Shown in pieces: positions 43,006-52,940 of a DNA stretch of 64,000 nt. The notes under the pieces were generated by a model. It was not told the DNA's origin. It did not search any database and saw only the letters and a program-made list of their open reading frames with translations. A program made the position numbers and the translations under genes. Source of the DNA: Geoglobus acetivorans (GTDB lineage Archaea; Halobacteriota; Archaeoglobi; Archaeoglobales; Archaeoglobaceae). Location of the stretch: positions 62,001 to 126,000 of the forward strand of contig NZ_CP009552.1 of NCBI RefSeq assembly GCF_000789255.1. Direction: 5' to 3'. Within the stretch, counting starts at the first letter, position 1. Each line of letters starts with the position of its first letter.

Positions 43006-43503
43006 ATGGTCGAACTGCGCAGAACATATCTGTTGGGAGTGCTGCTCATAATACTCGGCATTGTTATAGCAGCCAGTGGGTACCTGGGGCTTCAAAGCCA
43101 GGATGATTTCAGGGTTATCAATATTGTAAAGGGCGATGACGCAATCAGAATGACAAAATCAATCCATCTCGGCAATTTCAGCATTGCAAACGCCGCAATT
43201 CTTGATCTCGAAGGTAAGGGGCAGATAAGGGTCTGGGTGGCATGGACTGGCAGCAAGGAAGAGGCCAGAAATCTGACAGAAAAAATGGCCGAAAAGGTAC
43301 ATCTGTACTTTTCGGAGCCAGAAATAGTTAAAATCGGAGATTTGAAGGCATACAGGACGTACAAGGGTGGTGAAACCCACTACTTCTTCAGCTACAGGGA
43401 CATGGTGATATGGATTCAGTTCGAAAACCCCGACCAGAACTACCACATGCAGGTAATCGAGTCCCTGATCCTGAAAAATGGCCTGGAAAGATATTTAAAT
43501 TAA
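43006..43503 (+). CDS. Membrane-anchored protein of unknown function
   Basis: This 165-residue protein has one N-terminal hydrophobic helix (TYLLGVLLIILGIVIAASGY) and a soluble alpha/beta domain, probably outside the membrane, with no motif I recognise. The start at 43006 follows a TATA-like GAATTTTTAAG at 42974-42984; the longer frame from 42877 would start inside the IS element. It is the first gene to the right of the insertion sequence. Confidence 0.6.
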   Translation: MVELRRTYLLGVLLIILGIVIAASGYLGLQSQDDFRVINIVKGDDAIRMTKSIHLGNFSIANAAILDLEGKGQIRVWVAWTGSKEEARNLTEKMAEKVHLYFSEPEIVKIGDLKAYRTYKGGETHYFFSYRDMVIWIQFENPDQNYHMQVIESLILKNGLERYLN

Positions 43504-43523
43504 ACTCCGTTAAAAGATCAATC

Positions 43524-43724
43524 ATGCCAATGGAAATTGAAAGCTCAAAGGCATTGCGGTGCGATAACTGCGGGAAACTGATAACAGGAAAACCGCTGTC
43601 GTTCAAAACCTGCTGTGTGAACAAGCCCAAAAATTTCTGCAGCAAACAGTGTTTCATGAAGTGGAGAAGTGAATGGCTCAGAAACCAGGAGCAGATAAAG
43701 AGGACCGGAAATATAATTTTTTAG
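43524..43724 (+). CDS. Small TRASH-type zinc-finger protein
   Basis: This 66-residue protein has LRCDNCGKLITGKPLSFK, a CC pair, and NFCSKQCFMKWRSEWL, a cysteine pattern like TRASH/MYM-type metal-binding fingers of archaea, which are thought to bind zinc or sense metals. The ATG at 43524 is chosen over a longer frame that overlaps the previous gene. It ends 4 bp inside the minus-strand transporter gene. Confidence 0.7.
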   Translation: MPMEIESSKALRCDNCGKLITGKPLSFKTCCVNKPKNFCSKQCFMKWRSEWLRNQEQIKRTGNIIF

Positions 43725-44539
43725 CTTTTACTCGTTGTGAGGTAAATCCCTACCAGTATTACCAGCAGATACAGATAGGCCAGAGGTGTCAGCACCTGGC
43801 CAAGGAAGATGGCCGCCAGCAGTGCTGATCCCGCCACTTCTCCCAGCACGCTCCCCGTCACGACAACAACCTTCATCCGTCTAATGAGGTAGTTCAGAAC
43901 CGTGTGCCCGAAACTCATGGGGATTATCGCCAGGAGAACAAAGTAGAAGAACGTTTCTGCCGAATAACCTGTTAGGCTCACCCCCAGAACAAAGGCTCCC
44001 AGGCCTGAAAAGACGGCCGCCATTAGGTACGTGGAGACAACATAATCACGGAAATCAACGGACTGAGAGAATCGTGCAAGAGAAAAATACAGCCCGCCGG
44101 ATACTGCTCCGATAAAGGCAAGAACTATACCAGCAGGCTCTGCATACGTGTCTGCTCCGCTGAGAAGGAAGATTCCCGCAAGTGCAACAAAAATGCCGGC
44201 AACTTCACGCAGTCTGAACCTCTCCCCCGCAAACGATGCAAAAATTCCTGAAAATATCGAGTGTGTGCACACAATGGCTGTGCTGAGAGCAACAGATGCG
44301 CGAAAAAGCGATTCTATCCATGAGGCCATGTGAAGCGCAAGAGCAAGCCCGGCAATGGCGGAATACCTGAGCACATCCTTTCTGAAGCCAAACGTTCTGT
44401 AATATGCACCCATCACAATTCCCGAGATCAGAAACCTCCAGAAACTCGCGGCTATTCCGGGAGCATTTGCCAGGACTGCAAATATGGAGGCTGTTGAGAC
44501 CGCAAGGACACCCGCAAAAAGCAGGACATAGTGCAGCAT
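43721..44539 (-). CDS. EamA/DMT-family transporter
   Basis: This protein of about 272 residues has ten hydrophobic helices in two EamA repeats; the first carries SIFAVLANAPGIAASFWRFL and the second SFGHTVLNYLIRRMKVVVVT. DMT transporters export or import small metabolites; no substrate can be assigned. The frame is open back to 44629, but starting at MLHYVLLFAGVL (44539) places the first helix at the N-terminus as is usual. Confidence 0.85.
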   Translation of the reverse strand: MLHYVLLFAGVLAVSTASIFAVLANAPGIAASFWRFLISGIVMGAYYRTFGFRKDVLRYSAIAGLALALHMASWIESLFRASVALSTAIVCTHSIFSGIFASFAGERFRLREVAGIFVALAGIFLLSGADTYAEPAGIVLAFIGAVSGGLYFSLARFSQSVDFRDYVVSTYLMAAVFSGLGAFVLGVSLTGYSAETFFYFVLLAIIPMSFGHTVLNYLIRRMKVVVVTGSVLGEVAGSALLAAIFLGQVLTPLAYLYLLVILVGIYLTTSKS

Positions 44540-44642
44540 CTGGAAGACCTGGGTTATCCAGAATAAAAGTTTTCTCACCCCCGGAATGAAAACAATCACA
44601 AAACCCAGTAACCCTTTTTTAAAACCCATACTGAGAAAATCT

Positions 44643-44954
44643 GTGAAATGTCTGATAGTCAGGGAGAGGCTGCACAGCTACGCAAAAGAGCTTGAAAAGG
44701 GAGATGACTGGAACATACCATTCATATCCATAGAACTGAAATCCAGCAGCCCTGAGACATACTTTACGTGGTGCAATGAAATGGACAGACTTGAGATCAT
44801 CTCGGTGAGGGGAGAAGCGGGCGACGAGCTTGTTGAGTTTGAGATAACAAGTAAAGAAAGCTCAGTCAGGATTCTGTTTAACGGAGACCTGGCAAAAGCC
44901 ATCTCCGGATTAATAAAAAATGCCAAAGAAATAAAGAAATCAATGGAGAGATGA
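44643..44954 (+). CDS. Small conserved-type protein of unknown function
   Basis: This protein of about 103 residues has an alternating beta/alpha pattern (KCLIVRERLHSYAKELEKGD, LEIISVRGEAGDELVEFEIT, and a final long helix). No family is recognised. A GTG at 44643 is the first sensible start after the TATA-like CTTTTTTAAAACC at 44613-44625; the frame is open back to 44586, but that part overlaps the promoter. The end overlaps the acyl-CoA synthetase gene tail to tail by 15 bp. Confidence 0.6.
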   Translation: MKCLIVRERLHSYAKELEKGDDWNIPFISIELKSSSPETYFTWCNEMDRLEIISVRGEAGDELVEFEITSKESSVRILFNGDLAKAISGLIKNAKEIKKSMER

Positions 44955-46970
44955 TCTCCTAAGAGCATACCGTGTAACCTTACCGAGAACCTCTACAGCG
45001 GTGATGGCGTTTGGATATACAGGAATTCCGTTGATCTCGTATTCGTTTTTCAGCTCAAACACCATGTCTCTCCTGCCCTCAATAACAAAGTAAACCGGCT
45101 TCCCGTAGGATTTTACCCACTTGAAGTCGGGCCGATAGTTCTCTCCAAGACTTCCAAAACCGCTGGCAAATATTGCAACGATCAGCGAATCAACGTTTTG
45201 ATCAGTCATCAGAGCCTCGATCACAGCATTGTACGCGTTGTGCGAGCCATGATACTCGACCATGGGCCAGATGTCGACAGGGTTGTTCACCTGATGCCAC
45301 TCAGGGGTTACCCGCCTTATCTTTCTGACAGTCTTCTCTCCAAGCTTTGCGAGGTTCAGGTTGTTCAGATACACGGTATCAGCAGCCTGGACGCATCCAG
45401 AGCCGGTGTAATGTACGACAGCCACGTTTTTACCCTTTGGTAGAGGTTGCAGGGACAGGGCCTTAGAAACGTTGAATAGTTCGTCGAAGCTGTATACTCT
45501 AACCATATTTGCCTGCTTTACAGCGGCATTGAAGATATCATCATCTCCTGTCATGGATGCTGTATGGCTGAGAGCGGCTTTTTTCCCGTACTCAGTCCTT
45601 CCACTCTTGAAAACCACCACCGGCTTGTCTGCATTCCTTGCAACATCAAAAAAAGCCCTTCCGTTCCTCAAACCCTCTATGTACATCCCGACAACGTCCG
45701 TTTTCTCATCGGAGAGAAGGTAATTCAGAACCTCGTAGTCCTCAACATCTGCCTTGTTCCCCATGCCGATGACCTTGCTGAAGCCTATGCTGGGATGGTT
45801 GGAGACGACCATTTCCATCATTACCCCGAGGAAGAGTCCTGTCTGGGCAATAACTCCAATCCTCCCTGCCCTGACCACGGGAAGAAGAGCAAACGTCGTT
45901 ATGAACCCGTTGTCCGTGTTGAGGACTCCAGTGGTGTTTGGACCGAAGATCCTTATTCCGGCACTTCTTGCAATCTCGAGGACCTCTCTTTCAAGCTCCT
46001 TCCCCTCTTCACTCTCCTCGCTGAATCCAGAACTTACGATTACCACGCCCTTGATACCCTTTTCAGCACATTCCCGCATTACCTTGGGAACCATCCTTGC
46101 AGGAACGCCAATTATGGCAACATCCACGTTATCGGGGATGTCGAGCACAGAAGGATAGCATTTATAGCCCAGAATCTCCTTTGCATTGGGGTTAACGGGG
46201 TATATCTTTCCAGTGAATTCGTGCTGCTTCATGTTCCACACAATGTTGTATCCGGGCTTTCCAACGTGCCTCGATGCACCGATTACCGCAACGCTTCTCG
46301 GGTTGAAAAGAAATCCTATTTCCTCCAGAGAGTAGGAAAAGTCCCTTCCCTCACCAACGACCATCCTCGCATCTGCCACGTAGCAACCGCTTTCGCTGGC
46401 AAAAACTGGGTTCAGGTCAAGCTCAAGTATGTTCTCATCCTCCACGAGCCGGCTTACGTTCACAAGAAGCTCGACAATTGAGTCCACGTCTGCTCTGAAG
46501 CCCCTGTAACCCTCAAGCAGCCTGTATCCTCTTATCTCCCGGATCATCTCCTCCGCATCTTTTCTGCTCAGCGGTGCAAGCCGGTAGGAGACGTCTCTCA
46601 AAACCTCCGCAAAAACTCCTCCAAGTCCGAACATCACGTAACTTCCAAAATGCTCGTTCTCCCCGCCACCAACAATAAGCTCAATCCCGGCCAGAGTCTC
46701 CTGAACCGTCACCCCTTCTGCATCCTCAATGGCAATCAGCTTTCTGAAGGCCCTTCTCACCTCATCCTCGCTTTCAATTCCGAGAATAACACCTCCAGCA
46801 TCGCTTTTGTGAACGATTTTTCTGGAGGCGACCTTCATCACGACAGGAAAGCCTATCTGCTTTGCTGCCCTGACCGCCTCATCTTCACTCTCGCAGAAGA
46901 TCGTTTTCGAGCTTTTAATACCGCAATTCTCCAGAATTTCCTTTGCTTCATGCTCAGGAATGTATTTCAC
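44940..46970 (-). CDS. ADP-forming acetate/acyl-CoA synthetase, fused with the beta part first
   Basis: This 676-residue protein joins an ATP-grasp (beta-type) domain at residues 1-215 (PVVMKVASRKIVHKSDAGGV) to a CoA-binding and ligase (alpha-type) region from about 220 (FNPRSVAVIGASRHVGKPGY), including the phosphohistidine-type loop AALSHTASMTGDDD. It would interconvert acyl-CoA, ADP and phosphate with acid, ATP and CoA, making ATP from acyl-CoA. In the best-known archaeal enzymes the alpha part comes first. The Lrp gene starts 12 bp upstream on the same strand, and divergent beta-oxidation genes lie beyond it. Confidence 0.88.
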   Translation of the reverse strand: MKYIPEHEAKEILENCGIKSSKTIFCESEDEAVRAAKQIGFPVVMKVASRKIVHKSDAGGVILGIESEDEVRRAFRKLIAIEDAEGVTVQETLAGIELIVGGGENEHFGSYVMFGLGGVFAEVLRDVSYRLAPLSRKDAEEMIREIRGYRLLEGYRGFRADVDSIVELLVNVSRLVEDENILELDLNPVFASESGCYVADARMVVGEGRDFSYSLEEIGFLFNPRSVAVIGASRHVGKPGYNIVWNMKQHEFTGKIYPVNPNAKEILGYKCYPSVLDIPDNVDVAIIGVPARMVPKVMRECAEKGIKGVVIVSSGFSEESEEGKELEREVLEIARSAGIRIFGPNTTGVLNTDNGFITTFALLPVVRAGRIGVIAQTGLFLGVMMEMVVSNHPSIGFSKVIGMGNKADVEDYEVLNYLLSDEKTDVVGMYIEGLRNGRAFFDVARNADKPVVVFKSGRTEYGKKAALSHTASMTGDDDIFNAAVKQANMVRVYSFDELFNVSKALSLQPLPKGKNVAVVHYTGSGCVQAADTVYLNNLNLAKLGEKTVRKIRRVTPEWHQVNNPVDIWPMVEYHGSHNAYNAVIEALMTDQNVDSLIVAIFASGFGSLGENYRPDFKWVKSYGKPVYFVIEGRRDMVFELKNEYEINGIPVYPNAITAVEVLGKVTRYALRRSSLH

Positions 46971-46982
46971 ACAACCACCTCC

Positions 46983-47480
46983 TCAGATAATGCTTCTCCT
47001 GTGATCTTTGTGAGTCTTACCGCTGATGTACGCTTTAAAGTCGTCAACGAGAATTCCATTTCTGTTCATCCACCTTATAAACAGATCGTTTTCTTTCATC
47101 GCTTCCTCAAGCCCCCTGAATCTTACAATCACACACAGATCGAACTCGCCGCCAATGATTTCAAACACATTCTCCACGTAATCCAGACGCTTCAAATGCT
47201 CAATCAGCTTAACCAGGTCATCTCTCGAATTTTTAACAGAGAGAAGAACCACCGCAATCGTGTCAAGCCCTATCCTTCTGTAATTCACTTCCCACACGCC
47301 CTTTTTCTTCTCCACTATGCAGCCCCTCTTTTCAAGCTGTTTGATCCTGTTCTGGACTGTTCTCACAGCCACGTTCAGCTCTTCAGCGATTTCATCCAGC
47401 GTCTGATTCCTCAGCAGACCTTCAAGAATTCTTTTATTAACTGGATCCTCAATTTCCGATTTACAGATTTCATTTTCCAT
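46983..47480 (-). CDS. Lrp/AsnC-family transcriptional regulator
   Basis: This 165-residue protein has an N-terminal helix-turn-helix (LLRNQTLDEIAEELNVAVRT, then VQNRIKQLEKRGCI) and a RAM-like ligand domain (VVLLSVKN...YVENVFEIIGGEFDLCVIVR). Lrp-type proteins sense amino acids or other small molecules. Lying between the acyl-CoA synthetase gene and the divergent hydroxyacyl-CoA dehydrogenase gene, it is the obvious candidate regulator of both, by position only. Confidence 0.85.
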   Translation of the reverse strand: MENEICKSEIEDPVNKRILEGLLRNQTLDEIAEELNVAVRTVQNRIKQLEKRGCIVEKKKGVWEVNYRRIGLDTIAVVLLSVKNSRDDLVKLIEHLKRLDYVENVFEIIGGEFDLCVIVRFRGLEEAMKENDLFIRWMNRNGILVDDFKAYISGKTHKDHRRSII

Positions 47481-47566
47481 TGTAATTCAGTTTATCAGAA
47501 CTAATATTTTATATTTTTGCATGATACCCGAAACGATTAAATAGTTCTGCAGGCAAACATTACATC

Positions 47567-49504
47567 ATGATAGATGGTGTTAAAACGGTTCTTGTTGTTG
47601 GAGCAGGGACCATGGGCCACGGAATAGCAGAGGTGTGTGCAATCTCAGGCTACAGGGTCATTCTTGTGGATGTGAGCGAGCAGGCACTTCAGAAGGCGAC
47701 TGAAAAAATAGAATGGAGCCTGAAAAAACTGGAAAAGAAGGCAAAAATCAATGAAAACGAAGTTATGGGCAGAATACAGACATCCACAGACCTTGCGGAA
47801 TCTGCAAAAGGTGCAGACCTGGCCATAGAGGCGGTTGTTGAGAGAACGGACATAAAGAAAGAGATATTCAGCACCCTCGATGAAAACTGCAGGGATGATG
47901 TTATTCTCGCAACAAACACATCCACAATTCCGATCGGAGAGATAGCCTCAGCAACGAAAAGACCAGATAAGGTTATTGGACTGCATTTCTTCAATCCTCC
48001 AACGCTCATAAGGTTGATTGAAATAGTCAGGGGTGATGAAAGCTCCGCTGAAACCGTTGAATTTGCCAGAGAGTTTTCAAAATCAATTGGGATGGATTAT
48101 GTGGTTGTAAAAGATGTACCAGGATTCCTGGTTAACAGAATAAACGCGAGGGTGTTCACACAGGCCGTAAGGCTCCTCGAATCAGGGTTCACCGCCGAAC
48201 AGATTGATGCGTGTGTCAAATACAGGCTGGGCATGCCGATGGGTGTATTTGAGGTGATTGATTTCAGCGGTGTGGATGTGCTTTACAACGTTCTGAGAGA
48301 GCTTTCAAACAGAGGATTCGACATCACAATTCCTGCTATTCTCGAAAAAATGGTCTCGGAAAACAGGCTCGGAATGAAAACCGGAGAGGGATTCTACAAA
48401 TATTCGGGATTCTACGGAAGGGCTGAAATACCAAAGAGCAGGGCATACGACGTCAATCCCCTCATGATTATTGCTCCCGCAGTAAACGAGGCCTGCTGGA
48501 TTATAAGAAACAGGGTTGCAAGTAAAGAAGATGTCGAAAAGGCCATGAAACTCGGAATGGGATACAGAAAGGGGATACTCGAAATAGCAGACATCTACGG
48601 AATAGATAAAGTTGCTGAGGTTCTGAAAGGGATTTCAATTACTCCAGACCCGCTGCTCGAGAAGATGGTTGCGGATAATAAAACCGGGAAGAAATCAGGA
48701 GAGGGATTCTTCAGGTGGAGCCATGAAAGAAGGGCCTTTGGCCCTGTTGAATACGAGAAGAGAGACTCCTATGCAGTCATCAGAATGAAGAGAATTGACA
48801 AGCTCAATGCCCTGAATGAAGAAATGTGGACCGGAATCAGAGACGCCCTGATTTACGCTGAGAGAGACAGAGAGGTTAAAGCCGTCATTATCACCGGAGA
48901 GGGAAGAGCTTTCTCGGCCGGAGATGATATTGCAGTGATGAAATCATGGAAGGGTATCGTTGATGGCCAGAAGTTCTTTGAAAAAGTTGCTGGACCGCTC
49001 ATTTATACCCTCGTGGAATACGAAAAGCCGGTGATATCTCTCGTCAACGGTCTCGCCTTTGGAGGGGGGATGGAGCTGAACCTCCTCATGGATGTTGTGA
49101 TCTCTGGCAGAAAAGCAAGGTTTGCCCTTCCCGAAGGACTCATAGGTGCTTTCCCCCCAATAGCTTCTTCCGTAGGATTCTTCATGAACAGAGGGATTAC
49201 CAGGTACTGCATCACGGGTGAAGAATTCGATGCTGAAGAGGCTTTCAGACTTGGTCTTGTGGATATCGTTGTTGATGACGCCCAGCTTGAGCTTGCGGGA
49301 ATTGAGCTGGCAGAGAGCATCTCCGAGGTTGCACCACTGTCGCTCAAGGCTGTAAAGAAAATAAAGAACACTGTTTTCCAGATCTGCAGAAATTCACTCG
49401 AAAGCGCTGTCAGAGAGCTGATAATACTCTCAGCAACTGAGGACTTCAAGGAGGGTATGAAATCCTTTGCAGAGAAGAGGAAGCCAGTGTGGAGGGGGAA
49501 GTGA
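47567..49504 (+). CDS. 3-hydroxyacyl-CoA dehydrogenase/enoyl-CoA hydratase fusion
   Basis: This 645-residue protein carries a NAD-binding 3-hydroxyacyl-CoA dehydrogenase at residues 1-390 ([43 protein letters not shown]) and an enoyl-CoA hydratase domain from about 400 ([33 protein letters not shown]). It performs the hydration and oxidation steps of beta-oxidation. It is followed directly by an acyl-CoA dehydrogenase gene, overlapping by one base (TGATG). Confidence 0.93.
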   Translation: MIDGVKTVLVVGAGTMGHGIAEVCAISGYRVILVDVSEQALQKATEKIEWSLKKLEKKAKINENEVMGRIQTSTDLAESAKGADLAIEAVVERTDIKKEIFSTLDENCRDDVILATNTSTIPIGEIASATKRPDKVIGLHFFNPPTLIRLIEIVRGDESSAETVEFAREFSKSIGMDYVVVKDVPGFLVNRINARVFTQAVRLLESGFTAEQIDACVKYRLGMPMGVFEVIDFSGVDVLYNVLRELSNRGFDITIPAILEKMVSENRLGMKTGEGFYKYSGFYGRAEIPKSRAYDVNPLMIIAPAVNEACWIIRNRVASKEDVEKAMKLGMGYRKGILEIADIYGIDKVAEVLKGISITPDPLLEKMVADNKTGKKSGEGFFRWSHERRAFGPVEYEKRDSYAVIRMKRIDKLNALNEEMWTGIRDALIYAERDREVKAVIITGEGRAFSAGDDIAVMKSWKGIVDGQKFFEKVAGPLIYTLVEYEKPVISLVNGLAFGGGMELNLLMDVVISGRKARFALPEGLIGAFPPIASSVGFFMNRGITRYCITGEEFDAEEAFRLGLVDIVVDDAQLELAGIELAESISEVAPLSLKAVKKIKNTVFQICRNSLESAVRELIILSATEDFKEGMKSFAEKRKPVWRGK

Positions 49505-50640
49505 TGAACTTTGAGTTAAGTGAAGACCACAGAATGATTCAGCAGGCGGTGAGAGAGTTCGCCGAAAAGGAGATAATGCCCTACGGAAGAGAACTGGACG
49601 AGAAGGGTGAATATCCATTCCATCTTTTCAGAAAGGCTGCAAAACTCGGGTTCATCGGCATTGACCTGCCAGAGGAGTACGGCGGACAGGGGCTCGACTA
49701 CACATCAAACGTGGTTATCTGCATAGAGCTTGCAAGAGCTGACAGCAATGCGGGCAGTGCCATAGCATCATCGACTCTCGGATGTCCAATGCTGAAGTAT
49801 TTTGGAAGCGAGGAGCAGAGGGAGAAATACCTCTCAAGGGTTCCAAAAGGGGAGACCACGTCAGGAATTGCAATAACAGAACCCGATGCGGGGAGTGATG
49901 CGGCCAAAATAAAAACAAGGGCCGAAAAAACCGAAAACGGCTGGAAGATAAACGGTAACAAGGTGTTTATAACAAACGGAAGCATTTCAGACTGGATAAT
50001 TCTGCTCGCAAGGACTGCTGGAGAGGGTTACAGAGGGATATCAGCATTCGTCGTCGAAACGTCAGCAGAGGGATATGAAGCAAAGCCTATAAAGAAGATG
50101 GGGCTCAGCTGCCATGATACTGCCGAAATAAGCCTGAAAAATGTTGTTGTGCCTGAAGAAAATCTCGTAGGCAGGGAAAACAATGGTTTTTACCAGCTGA
50201 TGAGGTTCTTCAACGAGAGCAGAATTATGATAGGGGCAATTCAGCTCGGCATGGCCATCGGGGCATACGAAAGAGCACTTGAGTATGCGAAGGAAAGGAA
50301 GAGCTTTGGAAAACCCCTGATAGAGCATCAGGCCATAGCCTTCAAGCTTGCCGACATGTATAAAGACATAGAGGCGGCGAAGCTTCTTGTCTTCAAGGCG
50401 GCATGGCTTGTCGATAACGGTAAGGCTGATCCGGCCTTAAGCTCTGCAGCAAAGCTGTTTGCGAGTGAGGTTGCAGTAAAGGTTACCTACGAGGCCGTGC
50501 AGATCTTTGGAGGATACGGGTTCAGCAAGGAGTATGATGTTGAGAGATATTACAGGGATGCGAGGGTTGGAACGATTTATGAGGGGACGAGCGAAATTCA
50601 GAGGCTGATAATATCGAGATCTCTGGCAGGAAAGCTGTGA
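49504..50640 (+). CDS. Acyl-CoA dehydrogenase
   Basis: This 378-residue flavoprotein has [39 protein letters not shown], and the C-terminal [20 protein letters not shown] followed by [17 protein letters not shown] with the catalytic Glu. It introduces the alpha,beta double bond in acyl-CoA. ATG 49504 overlaps the preceding stop; GGGGAAG just before supports it, and the longer frame from 49489 would overlap more. The electron acceptor, normally ETF, is not encoded nearby. Confidence 0.93.
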   Translation: MNFELSEDHRMIQQAVREFAEKEIMPYGRELDEKGEYPFHLFRKAAKLGFIGIDLPEEYGGQGLDYTSNVVICIELARADSNAGSAIASSTLGCPMLKYFGSEEQREKYLSRVPKGETTSGIAITEPDAGSDAAKIKTRAEKTENGWKINGNKVFITNGSISDWIILLARTAGEGYRGISAFVVETSAEGYEAKPIKKMGLSCHDTAEISLKNVVVPEENLVGRENNGFYQLMRFFNESRIMIGAIQLGMAIGAYERALEYAKERKSFGKPLIEHQAIAFKLADMYKDIEAAKLLVFKAAWLVDNGKADPALSSAAKLFASEVAVKVTYEAVQIFGGYGFSKEYDVERYYRDARVGTIYEGTSEIQRLIISRSLAGKL

Positions 50641-50719
50641 TGAAATTGGCGAGCCAGAATGGTAACATATTTATCCCACCTATTTTTCAAGATTAATTGT
50701 TAAAAATGGAGGTGCGCAG

Positions 50720-52372
50720 ATGAGATTCGTTAAGGGATTTCCCGCAACAACAATGGAGGAATACCAGCTGAACGTAATAAACGTGCTGAAGTATGCGGCA
50801 AAGTATTTTGAAGATAGAGAGATAGCATCGAGGCTCCACAACGGAGAAGTGTTCAGATACAGCTACGGTGAAGCTTACAGAAGAGTCAGAAAGCTTGCAG
50901 ATTCTCTCGAAAAGCTCGGAATAAATCCGGGAGATAGGGTGGGTGTGCTGAGCTGGAACACCCACAGATTCTACGAGCTGTTCTTTGCAATTCCCGGAAT
51001 GGGGGCGGTTTTGCTGGAGATGAACCTCAGGCTCCATCCAAAAGAGATAGTTTATGTTGCAAACCACAGTGGAGCAAAGGTAATTTTCGTGGATGAAACC
51101 CTGATCAAGCTTGCCGAGGGTATAGCTCCGCACATCAAAGCCGAGAAGTACATCATAATGGCCGACGGGGATCTTCCCGAGACCAGTCTCGAGAATGTTT
51201 ACAGCTATGAAGAGCTCGTAAGGAATGGAGACGAAAATTACGAGTTTCCGGTTGTCGATGAGCATTCCGCAGCAACTGCCTGCTACACATCCGGAACGAC
51301 TGGAAATCCGAAGGGGGTTTACTATTCAAATCGAGCAATGGTTCTGCACTCCCTCGCAGAAATACACGCTCTCGGTCTGAGGCCGGATGACGTTTACATG
51401 CAGCTCGTGCCCATGTTCCATGCAAACGGATGGGGGCTGTTCTATCCTGCCACGATAGCGGGAGCGAAGCTCGTTTTCCCGGGAAGGTATGCTGTGGATA
51501 ATCTCGGGCCAGTTCTGGAGCTCATGCAGAGTGAGAGAGTAACGGTAACGGCCGGAGCGCCCGCCATCTTTCTGCCAATGCTGAAATACCTGGACAGTCT
51601 CGAAGATCCTCCCAGGTTCAACCTGAGAGCCTGGAGCGGCGCAACAGAACCGCCACTGGCCATGATGAAGGGGCTGCTCAAATACGGAATAGAGGTAATT
51701 CATGCATACGGTGCAACAGAAACATCTCCTCTCGTATGCTACAATTTCATAAAACCCGGGCTGGAGGATATGAGCGAGGACGAGCTCTGGGACATGAAAA
51801 GGAAACAGGGCATCCCTGTTTTCGGTGTCGAGGTCGCCATAGCAGACGAAAACGGAAACTTCCTCCCGTGGGATGGAAAAAGCATAGGGGAGCTGTACAT
51901 CAGGGGGCACTGGATAACGGGCGAGTACTACAAAGACCCGAGAACATTCGACTCATTCGCAGAGGATGGCTTCCTGAAGTGGTGGAAGAGCGGGGATGCT
52001 GCCACGATAGACGAACACGGATACATAAAGATAGTGGACAGGTTTAAAGACCTTATCAAAAGCGGAGGAGAGTGGATAAGCAGTGTGGACCTCGAAAACT
52101 TCCTTGTTGCCCATCCCGCCGTTTTTGAAGCGTGTGTTGTGGGCATACCGCATCCAAGGTGGGAGGAAAGACCGCTGGCATTTGTCGTCCTGAAAGAGGA
52201 GTACAGGGGAAAGGTCAGCAGGGAAGAGCTGTTTGAACATTTAAGCCAGAGGTTTGCAAAATGGCAGCTGCCAGACGAGATACTGTTTGTGGATGAAATA
52301 CCGAAAACCAGCGTGGGTAAAGCGAGTAAAAGGACTCTCAGAGAAAAATACAGGGAGTTTTACACAAAATAA
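50720..52372 (+). CDS. AMP-forming long/medium-chain acyl-CoA ligase
   Basis: This 550-residue ANL-superfamily ligase has the AMP-binding loop ACYTSGTTGNPKGVYYSNRA, VIHAYGATETSPLV, the core KWWKSGDAATIDEHGYIKIV, and the catalytic lysine in PKTSVGKASKRTLREKY. It activates fatty acids to acyl-CoA for the beta-oxidation enzymes encoded just upstream. GGAGGTG is correctly placed before ATG 50720. Confidence 0.93.
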   Translation: MRFVKGFPATTMEEYQLNVINVLKYAAKYFEDREIASRLHNGEVFRYSYGEAYRRVRKLADSLEKLGINPGDRVGVLSWNTHRFYELFFAIPGMGAVLLEMNLRLHPKEIVYVANHSGAKVIFVDETLIKLAEGIAPHIKAEKYIIMADGDLPETSLENVYSYEELVRNGDENYEFPVVDEHSAATACYTSGTTGNPKGVYYSNRAMVLHSLAEIHALGLRPDDVYMQLVPMFHANGWGLFYPATIAGAKLVFPGRYAVDNLGPVLELMQSERVTVTAGAPAIFLPMLKYLDSLEDPPRFNLRAWSGATEPPLAMMKGLLKYGIEVIHAYGATETSPLVCYNFIKPGLEDMSEDELWDMKRKQGIPVFGVEVAIADENGNFLPWDGKSIGELYIRGHWITGEYYKDPRTFDSFAEDGFLKWWKSGDAATIDEHGYIKIVDRFKDLIKSGGEWISSVDLENFLVAHPAVFEACVVGIPHPRWEERPLAFVVLKEEYRGKVSREELFEHLSQRFAKWQLPDEILFVDEIPKTSVGKASKRTLREKYREFYTK

Positions 52373-52393
52373 GGTAAGAAACAACTCAATTTT

Positions 52394-52816
52394 TTATTTT
52401 ACCACAGGGTATCCCTTTGCCATCCACTGCATAATCCCCCCTTCCATTTCGTAAACTTTCTCAAAGCCCAGCTCGTCCATTATATTCATAGCCTCACCAG
52501 ACCGGTGTCCCGTTCTGCAGTAAATAAGATACGTCTTGGACCTGTCAAGTCCGCTGAGTTCGTCCCTGAACTTGGGAGAGTAAAAATCGATGTTGATCGC
52601 CCCCTCAATGTGCATCTGAGCATATTCCTGTGGAGTCCGAACATCAATAATTATGAAATCCGGATTACCTCTGTTCTCCTGAATCAGTTTGTAAGCCTCA
52701 TCCACAGAGACTCTTTTAAGAACCCTGTCATCCTTCTGCACGCATCCGGGGATAACTGATACTGCAAGAGCAAAGAGAACAAGGGTTGCTGCCAGAATAT
52801 ACTTTGTTTTTCTCAT
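52394..52816 (-). CDS. Rhodanese-domain lipoprotein
   Basis: This 140-residue protein has a hydrophobic signal with a lipobox-like VIPGC at about residues 21-25, so it is probably anchored outside the membrane. A rhodanese domain follows (IIIDVRTPQEYAQMHIEGAI) with the active-site Cys in YLIYCRTGHRSGE. Rhodaneses carry persulfide sulfur; an extracytoplasmic one may serve sulfur or thiosulfate metabolism. Confidence 0.87.
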   Translation of the reverse strand: MRKTKYILAATLVLFALAVSVIPGCVQKDDRVLKRVSVDEAYKLIQENRGNPDFIIIDVRTPQEYAQMHIEGAINIDFYSPKFRDELSGLDRSKTYLIYCRTGHRSGEAMNIMDELGFEKVYEMEGGIMQWMAKGYPVVK

Positions 52817-52940
52817 GAACTGAGGGAGGTTTTACAAACTTAATTAACCTTTCTTGCTTCTGAAGGCCGCTGCAAATTCGAGCGTTCACTGCACATCACC
52901 ATTCCAAAAATTAATGTATCCCCGGATGCCAGAAATGTGC

